The translations under genes were made by a program, and so were the position numbers. The notes beneath the pieces are model-generated. The model worked only from the letters and a program-made list of their open reading frames with translations. It was not told where the DNA came from and searched no databases. From an uncultured Alphaproteobacteria bacterium (lineage in GTDB: Bacteria; Pseudomonadota; Alphaproteobacteria; Puniceispirillales; Puniceispirillaceae), in the NCBI GenBank assembly GCA_937924895.1, contig CALEYP010000021.1, positions 1-21,457 on the forward strand: a DNA stretch of 21,457 nucleotides, written 5' to 3'. Positions 7,602 through 15,709 of this stretch are shown here, piece by piece (within the stretch, counting starts at the first letter, position 1; every line of letters starts with the position of its first letter).

Positions 7602-8219
7602 ATGAGTTCAGCCCTAGTCCACACAGATAATTCGGCCCTAAGCTATTGTGATCAAAGCCTATTATGGCTTGAGAGAAAATTAAATTTAGCAGGCGGCATC
7701 ATCGTTCTATTCATTGTTCTCTTTTCAGTTATTAACATTGTGGGGCGCGGCTTGTTGAACCAGCCCTTCAATGCCTATTTCGATTTGATGGGGCAATCTG
7801 TGCCTCTCATCGCCTTTATGGGCTTGTCATATTGCCAGCGCGATGGCGGCCATATTCGTATGGATTTATTGATTGGTCGTTTTTCAGGCCGTCTATTATG
7901 GATTGTCGAAGCCATAAGTAGCCTGCTGACATTTCTGCTTATCACCCTGCTAGCTTATGGCGCTTGGCTGCATGCTGAACGCTCCTTGACGCTTGGTGAT
8001 TCCACAGAAGATATTGGCCTGATTATCTGGCCCTTTAAGCTTATATTAGTCGTGATGTTTGTTGTCTTGCTCGCGCGGTTATTCATCCAATTATGGGGAT
8101 ATGCGCGGCTTATCCTATCGCCACATGCCCTGCCAATTGCGGTGCCAGTAATTGAAGATGTTGCCGCACAAGCCCAGCGTGAAGCGCGCAATGCCACAGG
8201 TGAGGATGACGCATCATGA
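7602..8219 (+). CDS. dctQ: TRAP transporter small permease subunit (DctQ family)
   Basis: The chosen start is ATG 7602 (205 residues), with AAGGA at 7586-7590 as ribosome site. The upstream in-frame ATG at 7542 lies inside the hairpin and is unlikely. Four membrane segments are visible (about 30-48, 63-77, 98-121 and 147-168), with the family motif GGHIRMDL at 82-89 between the second and third. This subunit pairs with DctM in the inner membrane and helps receive substrate from the binding protein. The C-terminal 30 residues are a charged cytoplasmic tail rich in Ala, Arg and Glu. It overlaps dctM by ATGA (8216-8219), so translation is coupled. Confidence 0.9.
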   Translation: MSSALVHTDNSALSYCDQSLLWLERKLNLAGGIIVLFIVLFSVINIVGRGLLNQPFNAYFDLMGQSVPLIAFMGLSYCQRDGGHIRMDLLIGRFSGRLLWIVEAISSLLTFLLITLLAYGAWLHAERSLTLGDSTEDIGLIIWPFKLILVVMFVVLLARLFIQLWGYARLILSPHALPIAVPVIEDVAAQAQREARNATGEDDAS

Positions 8220-9595
8220 GCCCGATTGATGTTGTTTTAATATTAGCCGCCCTACTCTTATTATTAGTATTTCTAGGGTTTCGCGTCGCCTTTGCGGCCG
8301 CCCTTGTTGGCATGATTGGCCTATGGGTGCATTTCGCTATCTTTAAAGATAGAGGCCTAATAGATGGGTTCTATAAAGCTGTGCAAATTGCAGGTTTGAC
8401 GCCTCATTCCAAATTATCAAGCCAGACTCTTGGCCTTATCCCGACCTTCATTGTCATTGGATTTTTGGCCTATTATGCTGGCCTGACCAAAGCTTTATTT
8501 GAAGCGGCAAAGAGATGGTTAGGGTGGCTGCCTGGCGGTCTTGGTCTCTCCACGATTTTTGCAACGGCTGGATTTGCCGCAGTCTCAGGTGCCAGCCTTG
8601 CAACCTCCGCTGTGTTTGCGCGCATTGCCATTCCAGAGATGTTAAAGCTCGGCTATGATAAGAGGTTTGCCGGCGGCGTTGTGGCGGCTGGCGGTACACT
8701 TGCCTCGCTTATCCCGCCCTCTGCCTTGCTTGTGGTTTACGCCATTATCACGGAAACCTCTGTTGGCATGCTATTGCTAGCTGGCTTTATCCCCGGCCTT
8801 GTCTCAGCGCTTATCTATGGCGCCCTTATCATTGGCATGGCAAAAATGCGTCCTCAATTAGGGCCCGTCGTCACCGGCTTTAGCTGGGGCGAGCGTTTTG
8901 CCTCTCTTCCTGGTACCTTGCCTATTTTCTTCGTCGTAGCTGTTATCATTGGTTCGATTTCCACCGGATGGGCCACACCAACCGAGGCCGGCGCATTAGG
9001 CGCATTTGTCGTACTTATCGTGGCATTACTCCAGGGTATGAAACGCGCTGATTTGAAATTGGCCTTAATGGAAGCGGCCAAATTATCAGCTATGATCTTT
9101 GCGATGATTTGGGGTGTACTTATTTTTGTACGCTATCTCGGCTTTGCCCGTGTGCCGCAATATCTAGAGAATTGGATCACAAGCCTCGATCAACCTGCCA
9201 TGGTGGTCTTGCTTGCTATCCTTCTCATTTATGTCGTGCTTGGCATGTTCATGGATGCGATTGGCATGATGATCTTAACACTGCCGATTACCTTTCCTGT
9301 CGTGATGGCGATTAATGGGGGCGAGGATATCAGCGCTAGCCTCTCAGCCTTTGGTATGTCTGGTGAACATACAGCTATTTGGTTCGGGATTTTGGTTGTG
9401 AAGATGGCAGAGCTATGCCTCATAACCCCGCCTATTGGGTTGAATTGTTTTGTCGTGGCAGGAGTACGACCTGAATTAAGTGTACAGGATGTCTTCCGCG
9501 GGGCCTCACCATTCTTCATCGCTGATGTGATCACCATTATTGTGCTCATCGCATTCCCAGAGATTATTTTGTTCTTGCCAAATGCCCTAGGGTGA
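8216..9595 (+). CDS. dctM: TRAP transporter large permease subunit (DctM family)
   Basis: This 459-residue, very hydrophobic protein is the transport subunit that uses the sodium or ion gradient to take up the ligand brought by DctP. Family features include the first membrane segment with LGFRVAFA, the SGASLATSAVFARIAIPEM region, ASLIPPSALLVVYAI, and near the end LITPPIGLNCFVVAG. About twelve membrane segments can be traced. The length is in the usual range (about 425-460). It is the last gene of the TRAP operon; 70 nt separate it from lipB. That gap has a 7-bp stem with a long loop and no T tract, so read-through into lipB is possible. Confidence 0.95.
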   Translation: MSPIDVVLILAALLLLLVFLGFRVAFAAALVGMIGLWVHFAIFKDRGLIDGFYKAVQIAGLTPHSKLSSQTLGLIPTFIVIGFLAYYAGLTKALFEAAKRWLGWLPGGLGLSTIFATAGFAAVSGASLATSAVFARIAIPEMLKLGYDKRFAGGVVAAGGTLASLIPPSALLVVYAIITETSVGMLLLAGFIPGLVSALIYGALIIGMAKMRPQLGPVVTGFSWGERFASLPGTLPIFFVVAVIIGSISTGWATPTEAGALGAFVVLIVALLQGMKRADLKLALMEAAKLSAMIFAMIWGVLIFVRYLGFARVPQYLENWITSLDQPAMVVLLAILLIYVVLGMFMDAIGMMILTLPITFPVVMAINGGEDISASLSAFGMSGEHTAIWFGILVVKMAELCLITPPIGLNCFVVAGVRPELSVQDVFRGASPFFIADVITIIVLIAFPEIILFLPNALG

Positions 9596-9665
9596 CGAGT
9601 ATCCTGATATTTGCCTTTTGCACGAAAGCAGGATAGATCAAAGCAAATAGCAATGAGGTTACCCC

Positions 9666-10319
9666 ATGCCAGATTGGCAGTTTTTTCATAAGCTAGAACC
9701 CTATGAAGCACGCCTTGCTGCGATGCAGGCACATGTTCAAGCTATGCAAAACGGACATGCAGAAGAGGCTATTTGGGTACTATCTCATGAGGCTGTTTAC
9801 ACAGGTGGCACTTCTGCCACGGCATCGGACATTCTTAGCAAAAGCGACATTCCCTTTATTGAGACGGGGCGCGGTGGCCAATGGACCTATCATGGCCCTG
9901 GTATGCGCATTGCCTATCCAATGCTTGATCTCAATAAGCGTGTGGCTGATTTGCGCCTCTATGTGCATCAGCTTGAAGCTTGGGTCATCGATATTTTAGG
10001 CTGCTTTGCTGTTGAGGGTCATCGCCGTGAGGGCCTGCCTGGCGTTTGGGTCAGACGCGAGGATGGGACTGGTTATGATAAAATCGCCGCCCTTGGTGTG
10101 CGTGTATCAAAATGGATAACTGCACATGGCTTTGCCATCAACAATGCCCCGTCTCTATCAGCCTATGATGCGATTGTGCCGTGCGGTGTGACTGATGCCG
10201 GTGTGACGAGCCTAGCGGCACTAGGGCAGGATATTAGTGATTCAGAACTTGATATGGCCATCCAAGATTGCTTTGCCACTCATTTCGGTGATGCAAGTCC
10301 GATGGCCCGGCACCCTTAA
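9666..10319 (+). CDS. lipB: Octanoyl-[acyl-carrier-protein] transferase LipB
   Basis: This enzyme transfers octanoyl groups from ACP to lipoyl domains of 2-oxoacid dehydrogenases and the glycine cleavage H protein, the first step of endogenous lipoate synthesis. The 217-residue protein has GRGGQWTYHGPG at 68-79, the catalytic Lys K139 in YDKIAALGVRVS and the acyl-accepting Cys C173 in IVPCGV. An oddity is Met at position 80, where the family nearly always has Gln (GPGQ). The ATG at 9666 is preceded by TGAGG. It converges on the HEPN-like gene with only 12 nt between the two stop codons and no hairpin there. Confidence 0.94.
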   Translation: MPDWQFFHKLEPYEARLAAMQAHVQAMQNGHAEEAIWVLSHEAVYTGGTSATASDILSKSDIPFIETGRGGQWTYHGPGMRIAYPMLDLNKRVADLRLYVHQLEAWVIDILGCFAVEGHRREGLPGVWVRREDGTGYDKIAALGVRVSKWITAHGFAINNAPSLSAYDAIVPCGVTDAGVTSLAALGQDISDSELDMAIQDCFATHFGDASPMARHP

Positions 10320-10331
10320 GCACTGTAATGT

Positions 10332-10727
10332 CTATATCTCTAAAATGATAAAGAGGGCAGCGATAGCGCGATCCGCCTGCGCAGCGAGATAGGTGCTATC
10401 TGTTGGACGTCCCATCATCCCTTCAATAGGCCCGTCATAATGGACAAGCTGGTTCCGCATAGTGCGCAGCCAATCTAACTTTTTACGATCAGCAAGCGGC
10501 AGATAATCAAACCCATCAGAGATAAATTCATCATCTTCCGCATCAAAGGAAAAGACCTGATCCTCGTGGCGAATAACATCCACCAAGGTCGCAGCTAAAA
10601 TGATCGCGGTAGCAGGCAGTTTGGCGCGGATAGCGCCTTGTAATTCATGTAATAATTGGGTGGCATGTGGCCCAACCCCAAGCTGGGCCACTGATAGAGA
10701 TAGGAATTTGGCTGTAGCCGAACTCAT
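10332..10727 (-). CDS. Small all-helical protein with HEPN-like RNxxxH motif
   Basis: I do not recognise a named family. The 131 residues look mostly helical: an N-terminal helical pair to about residue 54, an acidic middle segment (FDAEDDEF, 61-68), then helices around 79-97 and 111-130. The segment WLRTMRNQLVHYDGP contains R91-N92-x3-H96, matching the Rx4-6H signature of HEPN domains, many of which are RNases or nucleotide-binding helical bundles. The gene starts 6 nt after the pccA stop with no ribosome site of its own, so it depends on pccA translation and is the last gene of the carboxylase operon. No nucleotidyltransferase or antitoxin partner is adjacent, which argues against a standard HEPN-MNT toxin pair. 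A non-catalytic helical bundle is an alternative. Confidence 0.75.
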   Translation of the reverse strand: MSSATAKFLSLSVAQLGVGPHATQLLHELQGAIRAKLPATAIILAATLVDVIRHEDQVFSFDAEDDEFISDGFDYLPLADRKKLDWLRTMRNQLVHYDGPIEGMMGRPTDSTYLAAQADRAIAALFIILEI

Positions 10728-10733
10728 GAAAGA

Positions 10734-12707
10734 TTATGACGCCTCATCTGCTAAATCCAAAGTTAGGATCAAATCTTCTACATTCAGATTATCCCCTTCT
10801 TTGGCATGGACTGATTTCACTGTACCAGAGGCTTCAGCTTGCAGCATATTTTCCATTTTCATCGCTTCAATAATGGCGACATTCTGGCCTTTTTGCACTT
10901 CATCTCCTGCCTTGACAAGCAAGCTTGTCAGCAAGCCTGGCATCGTGGCGATCACCTCATCGTCGCCAGGATTCTCATCAACCACTGGCATATGTGCTAA
11001 ATAATCAGTAGCCCTTGTAGTGTATAGGGTGAAGTGAACCCGATGCGAGCCTTTTGTCAGTGTCACATGGTGGTTGTCACGCTGCATTTGCGCCACAAAT
11101 GGCGCGTCATTAATCACCAGATCATTCGCCCCCTCTTCGGCAATATCGGAAATGACATAGCAGGCATCTGCAATCACAACACCAAGCTCACCCTCTGCAC
11201 CAAAGCCAATTTGTGCTTGTGTTACAGTGCCAGCTTGGTCCGTAATCACATAATGCTGGTCTGGTTCACCATGATGATGACGGGCCTCTGCTTCCCAGAC
11301 GGCACTCAATGCCATAGTGATAAGGCTATTATAAACATCACCCGTTGGAATTGATGGCTGGAAACCTTCGGCAAATTCTGAGGCGATGAAACCAGTTGTA
11401 ATATCTCCTTTACGGTAATGCTCATTTTCGAGCACCGCAGATAAGAACTGACGGTTCGATTGGATGCCTCTAATTTCATACTCATCCAAGGCTTCTTCAA
11501 GACGTGTGATAGCGTCTTCTCTGGTATCAGCAAAGGTGATGAGCTTCGCAATCATCGGGTCATAGAACATGGAAATCGCGCCACCTTCTTCTACGCCTGA
11601 ATCCACTCTGACGCCATCACCCGTTGGTTCACGATAGCGCAGTAGCTGGCCGATAGATGGCAAGAAATCACGCTCTGGATCCTCGGCATAGAGACGCGCT
11701 TCCATCGCCCAACCTTTGGGCGTGATGTCTGATTGTTGAAGAGTGAGGCTCTCACCAGCGGCAATACGGATCATCCACTCCACAAGATCGAGGCCATAAA
11801 CCATTTCTGTGACAGGATGCTCTACCTGCAATCTGGTATTCATTTCTAGGAAATAGAAATCTTGGTCAGCGCCAACAATAAATTCAACTGTACCGGCTGA
11901 CCGATAGGACACTGCCTTTGCCAGCGCGACAGCCTGTTCCCCCATTGCTTTGCGGGTTTCAGGCGAAATAAAGGGGCTTGGCGCTTCTTCCAACACCTTT
12001 TGATGACGTCTTTGGATAGAACATTCACGCTCACCCAAATAGACAGCCCCGCCTTTCCCATCAGCCAAAACTTGAATCTCGATATGGCGAGGACGCACCA
12101 CAAATTTTTCGATAAAGACACGATCATCGCCAAAAGCGTTTCGCGCTTCATTCATCGCAGCACGCATACCATCAGCGAGCTCTGCTTCTGTTTCAATGAC
12201 GCGCATCCCCTTGCCGCCACCGCCAGCTGATGCCTTGACCATGACGGGATAACCAATCTCAGCTGCTGCTTTGGTCGCTTCTTCAATATCTGATACGGCA
12301 TCTGGTGTCCCAGGCACGCATGACACACCAGCATCACCAGCGAGCTTCTTGGATTCAATCTTGTCACCCATCACCTCAATGGCATACGAAGCCGGACCAA
12401 TAAAGGCGAGCCCCGCAGCTTCCACAGCGGCAACAAAATCAGCATTTTCAGATAAGAACCCAAAGCCAGGATGAATGGCTTCCGCCCCTGCCTGCTTGGC
12501 CACTTCGATGATTTTATCAGCCTTTAAATAGCTGTCTGCCGATGCAGACCCACCAATATGATAGGCTTCATCTGCCATTTTCACATGCGGTGTATTGGCA
12601 TCAGCATCAGAATATACCGCTACCGTGGCGATATTCATCTTACGAGCTGTTTTGATGATACGACAAGCAATCTCGCCGCGGTTTGCAATCAGAATTTTTG
12701 AAAACAT
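10734..12707 (-). CDS. pccA: Propionyl-CoA carboxylase, biotin-containing alpha subunit
   Basis: The subunit carries biotin carboxylase and biotin carrier domains on one chain. The N-terminal domain begins FSKILIANRGEIACR; the ATP-grasp glycine loop AGGGGKGM is at 161-168 and EMNTRLQVEHPVTE follows in the ATP-binding fold. A less conserved BT-type linker (about 460-580) leads to the carrier domain, where the biotinyl Lys is K617 in EAMKMEN. The 657-residue length fits PccA. With pccB it would carboxylate propionyl-CoA to methylmalonyl-CoA, feeding odd-chain, branched-chain or propionate carbon to the TCA cycle. It starts 24 nt after pccB with a clear AAGGAG site 8 nt before the ATG. Methylcrotonyl-CoA or acyl-CoA carboxylases share this layout; the neighbouring PccB favours the propionyl assignment. 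Confidence 0.92.
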   Translation of the reverse strand: MFSKILIANRGEIACRIIKTARKMNIATVAVYSDADANTPHVKMADEAYHIGGSASADSYLKADKIIEVAKQAGAEAIHPGFGFLSENADFVAAVEAAGLAFIGPASYAIEVMGDKIESKKLAGDAGVSCVPGTPDAVSDIEEATKAAAEIGYPVMVKASAGGGGKGMRVIETEAELADGMRAAMNEARNAFGDDRVFIEKFVVRPRHIEIQVLADGKGGAVYLGERECSIQRRHQKVLEEAPSPFISPETRKAMGEQAVALAKAVSYRSAGTVEFIVGADQDFYFLEMNTRLQVEHPVTEMVYGLDLVEWMIRIAAGESLTLQQSDITPKGWAMEARLYAEDPERDFLPSIGQLLRYREPTGDGVRVDSGVEEGGAISMFYDPMIAKLITFADTREDAITRLEEALDEYEIRGIQSNRQFLSAVLENEHYRKGDITTGFIASEFAEGFQPSIPTGDVYNSLITMALSAVWEAEARHHHGEPDQHYVITDQAGTVTQAQIGFGAEGELGVVIADACYVISDIAEEGANDLVINDAPFVAQMQRDNHHVTLTKGSHRVHFTLYTTRATDYLAHMPVVDENPGDDEVIATMPGLLTSLLVKAGDEVQKGQNVAIIEAMKMENMLQAEASGTVKSVHAKEGDNLNVEDLILTLDLADEAS

Positions 12708-12731
12708 AGTCCGGTCTCCTTGGCGTGATTA

Positions 12732-14264
12732 TTACAGTGGTAAATTATCATGTTTACGTGGCGGATTGGTCAGCTCCTTATCTTTGAGCATCGCCAAAGC
12801 CCGCCCCAAACGCCGGCGAGAATTGCGTGGCATGATGATATCATCAATATAGCCACGTCCTGCTGCAACGAATGGGTTTGCAAATTTTTCACGATATTCA
12901 TCAGTCCGCGCTTTTAGCGCATCAGCATCAGCAGCATCGTCACGGAAAATAATACGCGCGGCCCCTTCTGGCCCCATCACGGCAATCTCTGCTGATGGCC
13001 AGGCATAATTTACATCACCACGCAAATGTTTCGATGCCATCACATCATAAGCGCCCCCATAGGCTTTACGTGTGATCAAGGTCACTTTCGGCACTGTTGC
13101 CTCTGCATAGGCATAAAGGAGCTTAGCGCCTTGGGAGATAATACCACCCACTTCCTGAGACAGGCCAGGCATGAAGCCAGGAACATCCACCAAAGTGACT
13201 AGCGGAATATTAAAGGCATCACAAAAACGTACAAAGCGCGCTGCTTTACGAGAGGCGTTAATATCAAGACAACCAGCCAAGACTAACGGTTGGTTTGCAA
13301 CAATACCAACTGAGCGACCTTCGATACGGGCAAAACCGCAAATAATGTTTGATGCAAAATCCTTATGAATTTCGAACATCTCACCATCATCAACAATCTC
13401 TGAGATGACATGTTTCATATCATATGGGGTATTTGGGTTATCTGGGATAATCTGGTCAAGCACGGCTGAGGCGCGATCCAGCGGGTCATGAGACGGATAA
13501 GATGGCGCCTCTTCGCGACTTGATAATGGCAAATAGCTCATCAATTCACGCGTCCGCATCAACATTTCAAGGTCATTGGCAAAGGCGCCATGTGCCACAC
13601 CAGATGTGCGGCTATGCATTTTGGCACCACCAAGCTCATCAGCTGTCAGGTCTTCATGCGTCACAGTCTTGACCACATCTGGGCCTGTCACAAACATATA
13701 GGACGAACCTTCCACCATGAAGATGAAGTCAGTGATAGCTGGCGAATAGACAGCCCCACCAGCACAAGGTCCCATGATGAGAGAGATTTGCGGGACAACA
13801 CCTGAGGCCAGAACATTGCGTTGGAACACTTCTGCATAGCCCCCCAATGATGCCACACCCTCTTGAATACGGGCGCCACCAGAATCATTTAGGCCAATCA
13901 CGGGGATGCCAGCTTTGATTGCTTGGTCCATCACCTTACAGATTTTTGCGGCATGCGTTTCTGAGAGAGAGCCCCCTAGAACCGTGAAATCTTGAGAATA
14001 CACAAACACAGGACGCCCAGCGATAGTGCCGTAACCTGTTACGACCCCATCACCTGGGATTTTATTCTTTTCCATACCAAAATCATGACAACGATGCTCT
14101 ACGAACATGTCCCATTCTTCAAATGAGCCCTCATCAAGCAACACATCGAGCCTTTCACGGGCGGTTAATTTGCCCTTCGCATGCTGGGCGTCAAGACGAC
14201 GTTGTCCCCCACCAAGGCGGGCAGCTGCGCGCTTTTCTTCTAATTGTGTCAAGATATCAGTCAT
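12732..14264 (-). CDS. pccB: Propionyl-CoA carboxylase, carboxyltransferase beta subunit
   Basis: This 510-residue carboxyltransferase has both crotonase-like halves: the N-terminal half with LNDSGGARIQEGV and the oxyanion segment GPCAGGAVYSPA, the C-terminal half with DVPGFMPG and AYGGAYDVMASKH. D407 in the last motif corresponds to the Asp that sets propionyl-CoA preference in Streptomyces PccB, which supports PCC over acetyl-CoA carboxylase. It transfers carboxyl from biotin on PccA to propionyl-CoA. The start has GAGGGG 9 nt and AAAAGG 3 nt upstream. No methylmalonyl-CoA mutase or epimerase gene lies in the window. The gene follows ATP12 with a 28-nt gap. Confidence 0.95.
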   Translation of the reverse strand: MTDILTQLEEKRAAARLGGGQRRLDAQHAKGKLTARERLDVLLDEGSFEEWDMFVEHRCHDFGMEKNKIPGDGVVTGYGTIAGRPVFVYSQDFTVLGGSLSETHAAKICKVMDQAIKAGIPVIGLNDSGGARIQEGVASLGGYAEVFQRNVLASGVVPQISLIMGPCAGGAVYSPAITDFIFMVEGSSYMFVTGPDVVKTVTHEDLTADELGGAKMHSRTSGVAHGAFANDLEMLMRTRELMSYLPLSSREEAPSYPSHDPLDRASAVLDQIIPDNPNTPYDMKHVISEIVDDGEMFEIHKDFASNIICGFARIEGRSVGIVANQPLVLAGCLDINASRKAARFVRFCDAFNIPLVTLVDVPGFMPGLSQEVGGIISQGAKLLYAYAEATVPKVTLITRKAYGGAYDVMASKHLRGDVNYAWPSAEIAVMGPEGAARIIFRDDAADADALKARTDEYREKFANPFVAAGRGYIDDIIMPRNSRRRLGRALAMLKDKELTNPPRKHDNLPL

Positions 14265-14292
14265 GATCCTTTTCCCCTCTTGCTTTCTGAGC

Positions 14293-15006
14293 CTAATCTA
14301 ATAGGCCTAAAAAGTGCCACGCATCCTCATATTCACGTTGAATATTATCGCGGCGTTCAATCGCCCACTCATCAGCGCCCCATTTCTCTTCCTGATGATA
14401 TTCATCAAGAAAAGACAGCTGCATCAAAGTGTCGACGTCAATATGCTTATCATGGAAAGCCAGCCCCAATGCAAACGAACCTGATAATGTTGCTGCTCTG
14501 TATAAAGCGACATAGCGCCACATATCAAGTGGGGTGACGATTTTTGCTAATTTTGCTTCGATTTCTGGCGGTTGGCTCTGCGGCATAATCCCGGTGAATA
14601 CGGCAAATTTCACGTCATATTCTGCTTGTAACCAGTGGTTAATTGCCCCCCATTTGTCGGCCTGCTTTTTAGCCAGGTCTGGGTCCTCCTCCGCCGTCGC
14701 ATGGTAGCTAATCAAGTCATTTAACCCATAGCGTACCATTTCATCATCTAGCGTTGGCCGTTGTGTCATCACCCTATCAATCACTGTTGAGGCGAGCGAG
14801 AAGACAGGCATCGTTTCTGGTTTAATGTCATCTTGCTGCGCATCAAATTCGTCTCTCACCGCATTTGCCACGGCTTCATTTGGTAGAAGCAATGGTTGCT
14901 TGGCCGGTGTCTTCAAGGACCGACTATCAAGATACACCTCAAAGCCTGAAGGCTGTGCCCGACAGCTGACCTCTTTGTAAAATCTCTTTGCGGCTTTCTG
15001 TTCCAT
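14293..15006 (-). CDS. ATP12-family F1-ATPase assembly chaperone
   Basis: The 237-residue protein matches the ATP12 family found in mitochondria and alphaproteobacteria, where it binds the F1 alpha subunit during assembly of ATP synthase. Visible family features are the N-terminal KRFYKEV and the segment VYLDSRSLKTPAKQPLLLPN, then DEFDAQQDDIKPETMP, the invariant-looking YHA in LISYHATAEEDPDL, and the C-terminal SFLDEYHQEEKWGADEWA. It is cytoplasmic, with no signal or membrane segment. An AAGGGG site lies 10 nt before the ATG. Its position after the HAD phosphatase and before pccB puts it in the middle of the long - strand block. Confidence 0.93.
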   Translation of the reverse strand: MEQKAAKRFYKEVSCRAQPSGFEVYLDSRSLKTPAKQPLLLPNEAVANAVRDEFDAQQDDIKPETMPVFSLASTVIDRVMTQRPTLDDEMVRYGLNDLISYHATAEEDPDLAKKQADKWGAINHWLQAEYDVKFAVFTGIMPQSQPPEIEAKLAKIVTPLDMWRYVALYRAATLSGSFALGLAFHDKHIDVDTLMQLSFLDEYHQEEKWGADEWAIERRDNIQREYEDAWHFLGLLD

Positions 15007-15033
15007 AACGCTATGGCCCCTTATCGGAAAACT

Positions 15034-15705
15034 CTAATTCGGAATATGCGCCGTTAAAAAACGCACAAGTTCAGGGAAATCAGGCGCGATATAACAGGCG
15101 CCTTCTTCCGTTAATATCGCATCAGCGTGATAGCCCCAGCTCACACCTACAAAATCCATTTTGGCATTCCTCGCACAGCGCGCATCATTAACCGTATCGC
15201 CAATCAGACAAGCACGGCCTAGATCAGCACCGGTACGACGCAAGGCTTCTAGTGCCATGTCTGGCGCAGGTTTTACCGGCACATCATCAGCGGTCAATGT
15301 CACATCAAACAGATCTGTCATACCATACATCTCAAGATGGGCCTGAAGACCAAACCGGCCTTTATTGGTGACAATCCCAAGAAGCCACCCGTCTTGTGAT
15401 AGCCCCTCTAATGCGTCCTGTGCGCCGTCAAATAAGGCGTCACCTTGATGTGTGGGAGATGTTAATTCTCGGCGCGCAGAAGCCCGATAGCCGTCAAATA
15501 TCATCTGCGCCTTGGCCTCATGACCAGCGGCATAGTCAAAGGCGGCATCCATCAATCCTTTACCGATATTTTGCCGGATATGCGCTTCGCTAGGCAGGCT
15601 TACAGCTGCTTCCTCACAAGCAATTTGTGTATGACGAATGATTGAGGACACTGAATCAACCAAAGTGCCATCAAAATCAAATAACGCGATACGCAACTCA
15701 GACAT
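15034..15705 (-). CDS. HAD-superfamily phosphatase, phosphoglycolate phosphatase-like
   Basis: This 223-residue subfamily IA HAD hydrolase has the nucleophile motif LFDFDGTLVDS (D10, D12), motif II IVTNK, motif III Lys in VPVKPAPDM, and motif IV LIGDTVNDARCA. A helical cap sits between motifs I and II. Such proteins dephosphorylate small phosphate esters in the cytoplasm; 2-phosphoglycolate is the commonest assignment, but the true substrate cannot be read from the sequence. In related genomes a HAD gene next to rluC is common (recalled, not checked). The start follows rluC by 4 nt, with AGGG and GGGG runs just upstream of the ATG. Confidence 0.9.
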   Translation of the reverse strand: MSELRIALFDFDGTLVDSVSSIIRHTQIACEEAAVSLPSEAHIRQNIGKGLMDAAFDYAAGHEAKAQMIFDGYRASARRELTSPTHQGDALFDGAQDALEGLSQDGWLLGIVTNKGRFGLQAHLEMYGMTDLFDVTLTADDVPVKPAPDMALEALRRTGADLGRACLIGDTVNDARCARNAKMDFVGVSWGYHADAILTEEGACYIAPDFPELVRFLTAHIPN

Positions 15706-15709
15706 GCCC

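Noticed and set aside
9600..9635. Stem TATCCTG/CAGGATA after dctM as a terminator
   Set aside because: The stem has only 7 bp with a 22-nt loop and no T tract follows. It is too weak to call.
9229..9732. A 167-codon - strand open frame
   Set aside because: It is antisense to the dctM end and lipB start, with low-complexity composition and no family features.
10332..10727. Classic HEPN-MNT toxin-antitoxin pair
   Set aside because: No nucleotidyltransferase or other small partner gene is adjacent. The neighbours are pccA and the convergent lipB.
10734..14264. Methylcrotonyl-CoA or acetyl-CoA carboxylase instead of propionyl-CoA carboxylase
   Set aside because: The beta subunit has the Asp in AYGGAYDVMASKH linked to propionyl specificity, and no leucine-degradation genes are near.
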